From the NCBI GenBank assembly GCA_016744775.1, contig JADGDS010000007.1, positions 62,001-126,000 on the forward strand: DNA of 64,000 bases, read 5' to 3'. The notes beneath the pieces are model-generated. The model did not search any database. It saw nothing but the letters and a program-made list of their open reading frames with translations, and had not been told where the DNA came from. This DNA is from Candidatus Marithrix sp. GTDB taxonomy: Bacteria; Pseudomonadota; Gammaproteobacteria; Beggiatoales; Beggiatoaceae. Numbering within the stretch: position 1 is the first letter of the stretch; each line of letters starts with the position of its first letter. Positions 44,607 to 52,913 of the stretch are shown in pieces. The translations under genes were made by a program, and so were the position numbers.

Positions 44607-45494
44607 ATGCTTGATACTCATAAAATTCTACTAGGGGTAGTCGCTGGTACGTTGTTATCTACAACAATGACATCAGTAATGGCTACAAATGAAGACAGTC
44701 ATTATCTTCTAATGAAAAATCAAGATGATAAAGCTGTTATGACAAAACGGGAAAATGAGTGTGTTCTTACTCCTCAAACTCCTAATACTCCAACTAAATT
44801 ATTGGAACAATGCGGTGATTCTCTAGATAGGGATGGAGATGGCATACGTGATAATGAAGATAAATGCCCTGATAATACACCTGAAGAAATTTCTAAAGGT
44901 GTGTACCAAAGCGGTGATCAAAAAGGTTGCCCATTAGATTCTGATAATGATGGTGTACCAGATTATCGTGATGATTGTCCAAATAATACACCTGAAGAAA
45001 TTTCTAAAGGCGTTGATGAACGCGGTTGCCCATTAGATTCTGATCAAGATGGCGTAGCTGATTATAAGGATGAATGTCCAGATACTCCATTCGGTATGGC
45101 TGTTGACGAGAAGGGTTGTCAAATTATCGATAAAGAAGAGAAATTCGTACTTACCGGCGATGTCAACTTTGCTTATAATAAGGCTGATTTAACTCCACAA
45201 GCTAGAATGACATTGGATAATTTTGTTAGAAAAATTAGTAATCCAGCATTTGTTAAACTAGAAGTAGTTGGTCATACTGATAGTAAAGGTTCTGATGATT
45301 ATAATCAGGGCTTATCAGAAAGACGTGCTATGAGTGTAGCTGAATACTTGATGGATAATGGTGGTATTGCTGGTGAAAATATTACCCAATGGGGTGAAGG
45401 TGAAAGAAATCCTGTAGCTTCTAATAACACTAAGGTTGGTCGTGCTAAGAACCGTAGGGTTGAAATTAAAATTATTACTTATAAAAGAAAATAA
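44607..45494 (+). CDS. OmpA-family protein with TSP3 repeats
   Basis: A 295-residue outer-membrane-associated protein. An N-terminal hydrophobic export signal (LLGVVAGTLLSTTMTSVMAT) is followed by a ~50-residue linker and three calcium-binding thrombospondin type 3-like repeats (DRDGDGIRDNEDKCPDNTPE, DSDNDGVPDYRDDCPNNTPE, DSDQDGVADYKDECPDTP). The C-terminal OmpA domain binds peptidoglycan (VEVVGHTDSKGSDDYNQ-type; here LEVVGHTDSKGSDDYNQGLS and RRAMSVAEYL, NRRVEIKI). There is no beta-barrel, so it is a periplasmic cell-wall tether. Confidence 0.88.
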   Translation: MLDTHKILLGVVAGTLLSTTMTSVMATNEDSHYLLMKNQDDKAVMTKRENECVLTPQTPNTPTKLLEQCGDSLDRDGDGIRDNEDKCPDNTPEEISKGVYQSGDQKGCPLDSDNDGVPDYRDDCPNNTPEEISKGVDERGCPLDSDQDGVADYKDECPDTPFGMAVDEKGCQIIDKEEKFVLTGDVNFAYNKADLTPQARMTLDNFVRKISNPAFVKLEVVGHTDSKGSDDYNQGLSERRAMSVAEYLMDNGGIAGENITQWGEGERNPVASNNTKVGRAKNRRVEIKIITYKRK

Positions 45495-45524
45495 GTAAAT
45501 AATAAGTAAAATTAATTTTAAATT

Positions 45525-45559
45525 ATGCGGTGTTCCGAAAGGAACATCGCATTTTTTTT
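45525..45559 (+). terminator. Rho-independent terminator after the OmpA-family gene
   Basis: ATGCGGTGTTCC and GGAACATCGCAT form a 12-bp stem with one mismatch and a GAAA loop, followed by a run of eight Ts. The beginning of a longer rfbB frame (MRCSERN) falls inside it and is therefore not a real start. Confidence 0.9.
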
Positions 45560-45602
45560 GCAAGTAAGTATTTACTTCATTAACAATTTAAGAGGTTTTA
45601 AT

Positions 45603-46643
45603 TTGAAACTTATAGTAACTGGGGGCGCAGGCTTTATTGGTTCTGCTGTTATTCGTCACCTTATCAATGAAACCAATGTCACAGTCATGAATTTGGATAA
45701 GTTGACATATGCTGGTAATCTTGAATCCTTAACACTAGTGTCAGATAATCCACGTTATCATTTTGCTCAGGTTGATATTTGTGATACACCGGCATTAGAA
45801 AAAGTATTTAATGAGTTTGAGCCTGATGCTGTTATGCACTTAGCCGCTGAATCGCATGTTGATCGTTCTATAGATGCACCAGCAGAATTTATCAATACTA
45901 ATATTGTTGGTACTTATAATTTGTTAGATGTTTCGCGCCGTTTTTATACTAAAAAACCACAGTTTCGTTTTCATCATGTATCAACAGATGAAGTTTATGG
46001 CAGTTTAGGATCAACTGGTTTATTTACAGAATCTACTTGTTATCAACCCAATTCTCCATATTCTGCTAGCAAGGCGGCTTCTGATCATTTGGTTAGAGCT
46101 TGGTTGCATACCTTTGATTTACCAGTAGTTACTACTAATTGTTCCAATAATTACGGTCCATATCAATTTCCAGAAAAGCTAATTCCTTTAATGATTCTCA
46201 ATGCTTTAGAAGGTAAACCATTGCCAGTGTATGGTAAAGGTGACAATGTACGCGATTGGCTTTATGTTGATGATCATGCTCGTGCTTTATGTTTAGTATT
46301 AGAGCAGGGTGAAATTGGTGAAACTTATAATATTGGTGGGCATAATGAGAAAACTAATTTAGAGGTTATTGAAACTTTATGCTCATTATTGGATGAAATG
46401 TTACCAAATTCAACATATAAACCACATTATGATTTAGTCAATTTTGTCACAGATCGCCCCGGGCATGATTTACGCTATGCTATTGATGCAACTAAGATTC
46501 AACAAACTTTAGGCTGGCAACCAGAGGAAACTTTTGAAACTGGATTAGCTAAAACCGTGCAATGGTATTTAGATAATAGTCAATGGTGGCAACGAGTATT
46601 AGATGGTAGTTATCGTGGCGAACGTTTAGGAGTATTATCATGA
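45603..46643 (+). CDS. rfbB: dTDP-glucose 4,6-dehydratase RfbB (RmlB)
   Basis: A 346-residue extended SDR enzyme, second step of dTDP-L-rhamnose synthesis. It has the NAD-binding GGAGFIG near the N-terminus, [29 protein letters not shown], the catalytic [16 protein letters not shown] and [22 protein letters not shown] at 45603 is taken as the start because AGAGG lies 7 bases before it and it gives the normal family beginning [10 protein letters not shown]. It overlaps rfbA by 4 bases. Confidence 0.95.
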   Translation: MKLIVTGGAGFIGSAVIRHLINETNVTVMNLDKLTYAGNLESLTLVSDNPRYHFAQVDICDTPALEKVFNEFEPDAVMHLAAESHVDRSIDAPAEFINTNIVGTYNLLDVSRRFYTKKPQFRFHHVSTDEVYGSLGSTGLFTESTCYQPNSPYSASKAASDHLVRAWLHTFDLPVVTTNCSNNYGPYQFPEKLIPLMILNALEGKPLPVYGKGDNVRDWLYVDDHARALCLVLEQGEIGETYNIGGHNEKTNLEVIETLCSLLDEMLPNSTYKPHYDLVNFVTDRPGHDLRYAIDATKIQQTLGWQPEETFETGLAKTVQWYLDNSQWWQRVLDGSYRGERLGVLS

Positions 46644-47500
46644 AAGGAATTATTTTAGCAGGTGGCTCAGGTACACGTTTACATCCAGTAACTCAGGTAG
46701 TTTCTAAGCAATTATTACCGGTTTACGATAAGCCCATGATATATTATCCATTAACAACTTTAATGTTAGCGGATATTAAGGATATTCTAATAATTTCAAC
46801 TCCACAAGATACTCCACGTTTTGAGCAACTATTAGCAGATGGTAGCCAATGGGGAATTAACATCAGTTATGCAGTACAAGCATCACCAGACGGTTTAGCA
46901 CAAGCTTTTATTATAGGAGACTCATTTATTGGTAATGATAATTGTTCCTTAGTACTTGGTGATAATATTTTTTATGGTCATGATTTACAAAAACAAGTAC
47001 AACAAGCGGCAAACTTAACTAGCGGCGCGACAGTATTCGCTTATCGAGTAAATGATCCTGAACGTTATGGTGTAGTTGAATTTGATGAAAATGCTAAAGC
47101 TTTGAGTTTAGAAGAAAAACCTGAAAAACCAAAATCTAATTATGCTGTAACTGGACTATATTTTTACGACAATGAAGTGGTTAATATTGCAAAAAATATT
47201 AAACCATCAGCTCGTGGAGAATTAGAAATTACTGATGTAAATAAAGTGTATTTAGAACAAAATAGATTATCAGTAGAAAAAATGGGGCGAGGCATGGCAT
47301 GGTTAGATACAGGAACTCATGAAGCATTAATGGAAGCGTCATTATTTGTAGAAACTATTGAAAAACGACAAGGGCTAAAAATTGCTTGCCCAGAAGAAAT
47401 AGCTTGGCGTAAAGGCTATATTAATACTGAACAATTACAAGTATTAGCCCAACCATTAATGAAAAATCATTATGGTCAGTATTTGAGTTCTTTATCTTAA
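46640..47500 (+). CDS. rfbA: Glucose-1-phosphate thymidylyltransferase RfbA (RmlA)
   Basis: A 286-residue nucleotidyltransferase, first step of dTDP-rhamnose synthesis (dTTP plus glucose 1-phosphate). The activation loop [49 protein letters not shown] and [19 protein letters not shown] are intact. The ATGA overlap with rfbB implies translational coupling. rfbC and rfbD are not adjacent; a palindromic element follows instead. Confidence 0.96.
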   Translation: MKGIILAGGSGTRLHPVTQVVSKQLLPVYDKPMIYYPLTTLMLADIKDILIISTPQDTPRFEQLLADGSQWGINISYAVQASPDGLAQAFIIGDSFIGNDNCSLVLGDNIFYGHDLQKQVQQAANLTSGATVFAYRVNDPERYGVVEFDENAKALSLEEKPEKPKSNYAVTGLYFYDNEVVNIAKNIKPSARGELEITDVNKVYLEQNRLSVEKMGRGMAWLDTGTHEALMEASLFVETIEKRQGLKIACPEEIAWRKGYINTEQLQVLAQPLMKNHYGQYLSSLS

Positions 47501-47510
47501 GCTAATAATG

Positions 47511-47610
47511 AAATGGTGGGTTTCGCTATCGCTCTACCCACCCTACATCATATACATGATAATATTGAATTTTTGTAGGGTGGGTAGAGCGATAGCGAAA
47601 CCCACCATTT
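47511..47610. repeat. 37-bp perfect inverted repeat element
   Basis: The left arm 47511-47547 (AAATGGTGGGTTTCGCTATC, GCTCTACCCACCCTACA) is exactly repeated in reverse complement at 47574-47610, with a 26-base AT-rich loop. It begins 10 bases after rfbA and ends 3 bases before the convergent hydrolase gene stop. GGTGGGTTTCGC-type elements are typical dispersed palindromes. Confidence 0.85.
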
Positions 47611-47613
47611 AGT

Positions 47614-48210
47614 TTAGTTCCAAGCCTTTATAATAGTATCTCGCAATTCATGAAGTTTGCCATGAAAAAAATGACCAGTATCTGGCAACATGACGATTTC
47701 TGGTTGATAAGTTTGAGTTGCTAACCATTCAGTTACTGCTTTAGGTGAGACTATTTCATCTTTATCACCTTGAATTACTAGAGTTGGTATTTCAGTTAAG
47801 CTTAATCCAGCCATTTCAAAACGATCAATTGATGGTGCAACTAATAATAAACAATTGACTTTCATATCACGAAAAGCTCGTAATACAACATAACTGCCAA
47901 ATGAGAAACCGGCTAAATATAATTTAGTTGGTGCATATTTTTGATTTAGCCAATTTACAACTACATGTAAATCTTCCGTTTCACCTATGCCCTTATCAAA
48001 TTTGCCGCTGCTTTTACCAACTCCACGAAAATTAAAACGTACTGTTCCAATACCTAAGCTATTGAAAGTTTTAGCAATAATATAAACTACTTTATTGTCC
48101 ATAGTGCCACCATATAAAGGATGAGGATGACAAACTACTGCAATAGATGAACAATCATTTGGAATATTAACTAATACTTCCAAATCACCAACTGGACCAT
48201 TAATTATCAA
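47614..48210 (-). CDS. Alpha/beta hydrolase
   Basis: A 198-residue cytosolic hydrolase of the dienelactone-hydrolase/serine-esterase type. VVCHPHPLYGGTMDNKVVYI and RFNFRGVGKSSGKFDKGIGE precede the nucleophile elbow LAGFSFGSYVV (GxSxG). The acid/histidine region is LVIQGDKDEIVSPKAV and LPDTGHFFHGKLHELRD. It overlaps the ferredoxin gene upstream by 11 bases, so the two are coupled. The substrate is unknown. Confidence 0.85.
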   Translation of the reverse strand: MIINGPVGDLEVLVNIPNDCSSIAVVCHPHPLYGGTMDNKVVYIIAKTFNSLGIGTVRFNFRGVGKSSGKFDKGIGETEDLHVVVNWLNQKYAPTKLYLAGFSFGSYVVLRAFRDMKVNCLLLVAPSIDRFEMAGLSLTEIPTLVIQGDKDEIVSPKAVTEWLATQTYQPEIVMLPDTGHFFHGKLHELRDTIIKAWN

Positions 48211-48520
48211 TTTGCAACCGCTCTACTATACGTCCATTTTGTAAATGTTCAGAAATTATTTCATCAATATCTGTTTGATTTTTATAGCTATACCATATAG
48301 CTTCTGGATAAACTACTAAAACTGGTCCTTTTGAACAGCGAGCTAAACAACCAGCGGTGCTAGCTCTGACTTTACCAGCTCCAATAATATCTAATTCTTT
48401 AGTACGTTTTTTTAAATAATCGCGCATTGCTTGAGCGTCATGATTTTGACAACAAGTTTTTCCTTCAGCGCGTTGATTAGTACAAAAAAATAGATGATAA
48501 TGATAATAAGAATGATTCAT
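48200..48520 (-). CDS. Thioredoxin-like [2Fe-2S] ferredoxin
   Basis: A 106-residue protein. Cysteines in FFCTNQRAEGKTCCQNHDAQ and ASTAGCLARCSKGPVLVVYP match the C-x(n)-C...C-x3-C cluster pattern of thioredoxin-like 2Fe-2S ferredoxins, and EAIWYSYKNQTDIDEIISEH is the usual ending. It is probably a small electron carrier, and the first gene of a two-gene operon with the hydrolase. The electron partner is unknown. Confidence 0.85.
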   Translation of the reverse strand: MNHSYYHYHLFFCTNQRAEGKTCCQNHDAQAMRDYLKKRTKELDIIGAGKVRASTAGCLARCSKGPVLVVYPEAIWYSYKNQTDIDEIISEHLQNGRIVERLQIDN

Positions 48521-48600
48521 AATTAATATTGAGGAACTCTTGAAAAATAGTAAAAATCAAACCATTTAAACTATTTATTTTTTTTGAAAGTAATTTTATT

Positions 48601-48862
48601 ATGGATGTTTTAGATAGAATTAAAGAGCAAGTTGAAAATAACCCTGTTGTCATTTATATGAAGGGTACGCCACAAATGCCTCAATGTGGTTTTTCTAGTC
48701 GTACTGCTCAGGCATTACAAGCTTGTAATATAAAATTTGGTTATATAAACGTATTAGAAGATCCAGAAATTTTTCAAAATCTACCACGCTATGCAAATTG
48801 GCCAACTTTTCCTCAAGTCTATGTTGAAGGTGAATTGATTGGTGGTTGTGATATTACTTTAG
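48601..48862 (+). CDS. grxD: Monothiol glutaredoxin GrxD, exon 1
   Basis: The first 87 codons and one base of Grx4. The active site is CGFS (29-32), with KGTPQMPQCGFSSRTAQALQ and NWPTFPQVYVEGELIGGCDI. The protein binds glutathione-ligated 2Fe-2S clusters together with BolA. Without splicing the frame runs on for five codons into the intron (GATCC, stop at 48879), giving 92 residues instead of the usual ~107. Joined to exon 2 at 51389-51450 the reading frame becomes ITL-E-LYEKGELKPMLEKA, exactly the family's C-terminus. The intron is therefore inserted in the coding sequence, phase 1. Confidence 0.93.
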
Positions 48863-49413
48863 GTGCGACTTGTTGCTAGTTAAATGAAACTTGAGAAAGT
48901 TACATGAGCTAGAGCATTAATATGGATATTAATGTAACTGTTAGAGATGGTATGGTTGAAATCCTAGGACACTAGTTGAGACGTGTCCAAAAGCATTACC
49001 CGCTTGGATTATAATGACATTAATCTGGGTGAGCAAGGGTAAAACGCCTGTATAAGGATATTCTGGGCAAGCAAGATAATATGACTACGAGAGAAATTAG
49101 TGTTTGAAGCGTCGTAAATATCACGAAAAGGTCAGTAGAATATATTTCTAGGGGTATATTCTAATCAACTCAAGACCTCGGCGTATAGCTAAAGTCTAAG
49201 TTATCAGGATACATCTCTAATGGAACGAGGAAAAACGAATGTGCCATGCACTTCATCTTATAATGGAGAGGTTGGTGAGTCAACCGATAACGCAGCATTC
49301 GGGTAGGAATCTAGGAAGAATTATAAGGAATAAGATTGCCTAGATGTCATATGGTATATAAATAAGTGATTAACATTTCCCTTGGAATACAGGGTGAATA
49401 GACATTAAAATAA

Positions 49414-51309
49414 ATGATAACAGTAGAAACTTTAGATCAAAATTATTTAGACAAAACAGGCCAAAAGGCTCCATCTTGGCTCACCAATGAGTGGGCATGG
49501 CAGAATATTGTCTGGAAAAAGGTTGAGAAAATAGTTTTTAATTTGCAAAAGCGTATTTATAAAGCCACCAAAGCTGGACGACTTAAACAAGCTAAAGCTT
49601 TACAGAAGTTACTTCTTAGAAGTAGCTGCTCAATTGTATTAAATGTTCGCAGAGTTACACAAGATAATTCTGGCAAGAAAACGGCGGGTATTGATGGAGC
49701 TAAATCTCTTGATCCTAAACAGAGAAAAGAATTAGTGAAAGAGATAATGTCGTTAGCCACTGCTTCGTTCAAAAACTATTGTACAAAGCCAATAAGAAGA
49801 GTCTGGATTCCTAAAAAGAATGGTAAATTAAGACCTTTAGGTATTCCTACGATCAATGATCGCGTGGTTCAAGGAATAGTCAAAACGGCTATAGAACCAC
49901 AGTTTGAAGCAACTTTTGAACCTAATAGTTACGGTTTTAAACCTGCATATAGTACTCATGATGCAATCGAGGATATTTTCAAATGCTTATCCCATAAACA
50001 CAAATGGGTATTAGATGCTGACATAAAAGGCTGCTTCGACAATATTGATCATAATCATTTATTAAATTTAATAGATGGGAAAGTAGCAAAATCTACTATT
50101 AAGCAATGGTTAAAAGCTGGGATAATGGAAAATCAGGAATTCCAAGCATCTGATATTGGTACGCCACAAGGTGGTATAATAAGTCCATTGCTAGCTAATA
50201 TAGCCTTAGACGGTATGGAAACCTATCTCTATAACAAACTTAGAGAAAAAGGATATAAAAACCATGAATTACGTAGAGGTGCTATAAGAATAGTAAGATA
50301 CGCGGATGACTTTGTGGTAATGCACGAAAACAAAAAGTTGATAGAAGATTCTAAACTAATAATAGCTGAATGGCTAAAAGAACGAGGTTTAGAATTATCT
50401 GAAGAAAAAACTAAAATTGTGCATAGCACCGAAGGTTTCGACTTTCTCGGGTTTAATGTTAGACACTACGAAAATGAAACCAAAGGTTATAGAGCTAGAA
50501 AATTTGCGAACAAACAAGGTTTTAAATTATTAATAAAACCTAGTAAAAAGTCCATTAAAACACACTCAGATAAAATTAAAGAAGTACTGAGACAAATGAA
50601 ACCAACACCACAAGAAGAAGTAATAAGAAAACTCAATCCTATTATAAAAGGATGGACAAACTATTACAGAAGTGGTGTAGCAACAGACACATTTGCCATA
50701 CTAGATCACTTGATGTGGCAAAAACTCTGGAGTTGGGCTAAAAGACGACACCCAAATAAAGGAAAAAAATGGGTCGTTAATAAATATTTCCACACCATTG
50801 GAAAAACAAAATGGATGTTCGCCACTAAGAAAGACGGTCAAATTGATCAGGTATTAATTAAACACACTGACACTAAGATAAAAAGACATGTCAAAATTCA
50901 AACAGGCAAAAGTTTCTATGATGGTGACGAAATATATTGGGCAAAACGATTGAGTAAAGGTTATGGTGACATATCACCAAGTAAAGCAAAGATGCTTAAG
51001 TCTCAAGACGGTAAATGTGCGTATTGCGGTGCAGTATTCAAGAATGGCGACCTCATGGAGACTCACCATAAAACCCATAAAGCCAATGGCGGTATGGATG
51101 AGTACGGCAATTTAATACTTATGCACAGGCATTGTCATGATCAATATCATGCTGAACATTTAAGAATACGCGCAGAAAAGAGAAGGCTTAAAGCATTAGA
51201 AAAGGCCAGATCAAGAAAGCGAAAAACCAACAGAAAAAGCGGATATTGCAGTTCAGTTAGCGGTGGTGCTGATAAGGGCCATGTGGCGGGAGCCGTAAAA
51301 ACAAGTTAA
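49414..51309 (+). CDS. ltrA: Group II intron reverse transcriptase/maturase with HNH endonuclease
   Basis: A 631-residue intron-encoded protein. The RT domain runs from about residue 60 to 330, with KPIRRVWIPKKNGKLRPLGI, LDADIKGCFDNIDH, GTPQGGIISPLLANIAL and the catalytic VRYADDFVV. The maturase (X) domain follows (KPTPQEEVIRKLNPIIKGWT, NYYRSG). The C-terminal HNH endonuclease has CAYCGAVFKNGDLMETHHKT and HRHCHDQYHAEHL. Such proteins help splicing and move the intron by target-primed reverse transcription. The last codons (GAVKTS, stop at 51309) overlap the 5' strand of domain V. Confidence 0.96.
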   Translation: MITVETLDQNYLDKTGQKAPSWLTNEWAWQNIVWKKVEKIVFNLQKRIYKATKAGRLKQAKALQKLLLRSSCSIVLNVRRVTQDNSGKKTAGIDGAKSLDPKQRKELVKEIMSLATASFKNYCTKPIRRVWIPKKNGKLRPLGIPTINDRVVQGIVKTAIEPQFEATFEPNSYGFKPAYSTHDAIEDIFKCLSHKHKWVLDADIKGCFDNIDHNHLLNLIDGKVAKSTIKQWLKAGIMENQEFQASDIGTPQGGIISPLLANIALDGMETYLYNKLREKGYKNHELRRGAIRIVRYADDFVVMHENKKLIEDSKLIIAEWLKERGLELSEEKTKIVHSTEGFDFLGFNVRHYENETKGYRARKFANKQGFKLLIKPSKKSIKTHSDKIKEVLRQMKPTPQEEVIRKLNPIIKGWTNYYRSGVATDTFAILDHLMWQKLWSWAKRRHPNKGKKWVVNKYFHTIGKTKWMFATKKDGQIDQVLIKHTDTKIKRHVKIQTGKSFYDGDEIYWAKRLSKGYGDISPSKAKMLKSQDGKCAYCGAVFKNGDLMETHHKTHKANGGMDEYGNLILMHRHCHDQYHAEHLRIRAEKRRLKALEKARSRKRKTNRKSGYCSSVSGGADKGHVAGAVKTS

Positions 51310-51346
51310 TAACTTGTGATGAGGTGAAAGTCTCACGTCCGGTTCT
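51290..51346 (+). ncRNA. Group II intron domain V with a palindromic insertion
   Basis: GAGCCG (51290-51295) and GATGAGGTGAAAGTCTCACG with TCCGGTTCT (51318-51346) form the canonical domain V stem with GAAA loop. Between the first and second part a 22-base segment (51296-51317) is inserted, containing the 8-bp palindrome ACAAGTTA/TAACTTGT. Removing it restores GAGCCGGATGAGG, the normal sequence. The domain VI hairpin follows (TTTGCTATG...CATAGCAGG). Confidence 0.7.
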
Positions 51347-51388
51347 GAAGACGAGTTTGCTATGGTGACATAGCAGGCTTAGTTTAAC

Positions 51389-51450
51389 AGTTATACGAGA
51401 AAGGTGAGTTAAAGCCTATGCTTGAAAAGGCTATGGAAAAAGCAGCATAG
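51389..51450 (+). CDS. grxD: Monothiol glutaredoxin GrxD, exon 2
   Basis: The last 62 coding bases of grxD, downstream of the intron. Joined to exon 1 they encode ELYEKGELKPMLEKAMEKAA and a TAG stop at 51448. The total is 324 bases, 107 residues, the normal size for Grx4. On its own this stretch has no start codon. Confidence 0.92.
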
Positions 51451-51456
51451 CACAGT

Positions 51457-51483
51457 CCTGACAGGTTTTTAAAACCTGTCAGG
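51457..51483. repeat. CCTGACAGG palindrome after grxD exon 2
   Basis: CCTGACAGGTTTT and AAAACCTGTCAGG surround a single T; it starts 7 bases after the grxD stop. The core is identical to 4558-4588 and probably acts as a terminator here too. Confidence 0.8.
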
Positions 51484-51504
51484 TCTTTAAATTTAAATTA
51501 TTAT

Positions 51505-51747
51505 TTATTTAATTAATTTCATCAGTAATTTTGTGCCATTATAATGCCAATATTCTTTTGGATTAACTCCTCGCTTTTGACAATCTTTGACTAAACTATC
51601 ATTTATATATTGTAGTTTCGTCTTAGCATGTTTACCGTTAGATAATTTCTTATCTATTATATTAAATACTCCATATTTTAATTCTTCACAGATTACCCAA
51701 CCTTGTGGCATATGTTCTGTAATAAATTGTTTGCCTAATATATTCAT
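51505..51747 (-). CDS. Small hypothetical protein
   Basis: An 80-residue protein. GKQFITEHMPQGWVICEELK, KTKLQYINDSLVKDCQKRGV and NPKEYWHYNGTKLLMKLIK suggest a compact alpha/beta fold with no signal or membrane segment. A GGAG-type site precedes the ATG (minus-strand GCAGGAGATAACAAA). No family was recognised, and its neighbours on either side are unrelated. Confidence 0.5.
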   Translation of the reverse strand: MNILGKQFITEHMPQGWVICEELKYGVFNIIDKKLSNGKHAKTKLQYINDSLVKDCQKRGVNPKEYWHYNGTKLLMKLIK

Positions 51748-51903
51748 TTTGTTATCTCCTGCAAAAATTATTAACCTTATACTTAATAAGTATAGCAGTC
51801 TTTATGCCAATATCAACTTATTAGCATCAGTGCGTTTAATTTTTTAAAAATTTTTTTCTTATAAAAAACAAGCTACTAATTAATTATTTAAATATATTTG
51901 AAT

Positions 51904-51940
51904 ATTAGCACTTGCTTATATGCTAATGACTGTGTATAAT
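51904..51940 (+). promoter_or_regulatory. Promoter of the sulfur globule genes
   Basis: A near-consensus sigma-70 promoter: TTGCTT at 51912-51917, 17 bases, TATAAT at 51935-51940. The -35 box lies in an inverted repeat ATTAGCA...TGCTAAT (51904-51927), a possible operator. The start codon is 33 bases after the -10 box. Confidence 0.7.
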
Positions 51941-51972
51941 ACGCTCCATCAAATGAAACAAAGGAACTTACA

Positions 51973-52335
51973 ATGAAAAATTTAACTAAAGCAATTACAT
52001 TGACAGCCATTCTTGGTGGCGCAGTATTAACTATACCAGCTCAAGCATGGTGGGGTACTCCTTGGGGCGGAAATGGTTATAACAATGGTTCTAACAATAG
52101 CGTTATGGATAACATGATGGACGGTAACGGTGCTGGTGATATGAGCTTCAATATGTCTATGAGTGGACGTGGTAATGGTCGTGGTTACAATAACTATAAT
52201 GGTTATAATGGCTATAATGGTTATAATGGTTATAACGGTGCTTATGCTCCTTATGCTCCTTATTATGGCGCACCTTATGGACCATATAATGCCCCTGTAG
52301 CTCCTGCTCCAGCACAAAAAGAAGCTGCTAAATAA
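51973..52335 (+). CDS. Sulfur globule protein (CV1/CV2 type), first copy
   Basis: A 120-residue exported protein. The signal peptide ends in PAQA and the mature protein begins WWGTPWGGNGYNN. It is rich in Gly, Asn, Tyr, with MDNMMDGNGAGDMSFNMSMS, then YNGYNGYNGYNGYN repeats and an AP-rich tail, the form of the small envelope proteins that surround periplasmic sulfur globules in purple and colourless sulfur bacteria. An AAGGA ribosome binding site is 8 bases before the ATG. The strong promoter suggests high expression. It is followed by a paralogue 100 bases on. Confidence 0.85.
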   Translation: MKNLTKAITLTAILGGAVLTIPAQAWWGTPWGGNGYNNGSNNSVMDNMMDGNGAGDMSFNMSMSGRGNGRGYNNYNGYNGYNGYNGYNGAYAPYAPYYGAPYGPYNAPVAPAPAQKEAAK

Positions 52336-52435
52336 TCAGACTTGATTTTAATAAAATCGACCTTAAATATAATTATATCATTATAATAATGATATTATTA
52401 AAATAATTAATAATTTATAATTGGAGACAAATGCA

Positions 52436-52861
52436 ATGAAAAATTTAGTAAAAGCTATTGCTATTTCAGCAATTCTTGGTGGTTCAGTTTTAGCTGCTAC
52501 ATCTGCTCAAGCATGGTGGGGTGGTAATCCTTGGGGTGGTAGTCCTTGGAGTGGTTATAATGGTAACAATGGTTACAATGGTAACAATGGTTACAATGGT
52601 TATAACAATAATATGATGGACCAATGGATGAATGGTAACGGTTGGGGTGACATGAACTTTAACTCTAAATTCAATGGTCGTGGTTATGGCCGTGGTAATA
52701 ACGCTTATAATGGTTATAACCGTTATAACGGTAATTATAACGGTAATGGTTATGGTTATGGCGCTCCTGCTCCTTATGGTTATGGTGCTCCTTATGGTGC
52801 CCCTTACGGTTATGGCGCACCTTATGGCGCTCCTCAAGCTGCTCCTCAAGCTAAGAAATAG
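52436..52861 (+). CDS. Sulfur globule protein (CV1/CV2 type), second copy
   Basis: A 141-residue paralogue of the preceding gene. The start at 52436 gives [20 protein letters not shown] and has TTGGAG 9 bases upstream. The mature protein begins [12 protein letters not shown] and has [19 protein letters not shown] repeats, then [20 protein letters not shown] and a [20 protein letters not shown] tail. The tandem pair probably arose by duplication, and different repeat lengths show active expansion. It is probably exported to the periplasm to coat sulfur globules. Confidence 0.87.
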   Translation: MKNLVKAIAISAILGGSVLAATSAQAWWGGNPWGGSPWSGYNGNNGYNGNNGYNGYNNNMMDQWMNGNGWGDMNFNSKFNGRGYGRGNNAYNGYNRYNGNYNGNGYGYGAPAPYGYGAPYGAPYGYGAPYGAPQAAPQAKK

Positions 52862-52876
52862 TTTTTCCCCTAAAAT

Positions 52877-52912
52877 CCTCCCTTCCCTTAATTGGGAAGC
52901 GGGGGGTTTTTT
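52877..52912 (+). terminator. Terminator after the sulfur globule genes
   Basis: CCTCCCTTCCC and GGGAAGCGGGGGG flank TTAATT and are followed by TTTTTT. It lies in the 52-base gap between convergent genes. Confidence 0.8.
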
Positions 52913-52913
52913 A

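Larger units (their letters stand above)
48863..51388 (+). mobile_element. Group II intron inserted in grxD
   Basis: A ~2.5-kb ribozyme-retroelement. The 5' end is GTGCGAC, as in group II introns, and the 3' end is TTTAAC (AY) with an unpaired-looking A at 51381 as branch-point candidate. The 5' exon ends with IBS2 GTGATATT (48848-48855) and IBS1 ACTTTAG (48856-48862). Exact complements AATATCAC (EBS2, 49117-49124) and CTAAAGT (EBS1, 49189-49195) are found in domain I. Domains I-III fill 48880-49413, domain IV carries the RT gene, and domain V is at 51290-51346. Exon continuity proves the boundaries. An HNH-type protein suggests a CL-class element. Confidence 0.95.

Noticed and set aside
45525..45602. 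Longer N-terminus of rfbB (MRCSERN...)
   Set aside because: This part is the rho-independent terminator of the OmpA-family gene. The TTG at 45603 has a ribosome binding site and the right family start.
49414..51309. Reverse transcriptase as the DGR enzyme for the caspase-FGE gene
   Set aside because: It has the QGGIISP motif, a maturase domain and an HNH domain and lies inside a group II intron. It is not a DGR-type RT, and no template repeat is beside it.
52027..52849. Minus-strand frames of 96 and 119 codons opposite the sulfur globule genes
   Set aside because: Low-complexity Ile/Thr-rich translations are mirror images of the Gly/Asn/Tyr repeats.
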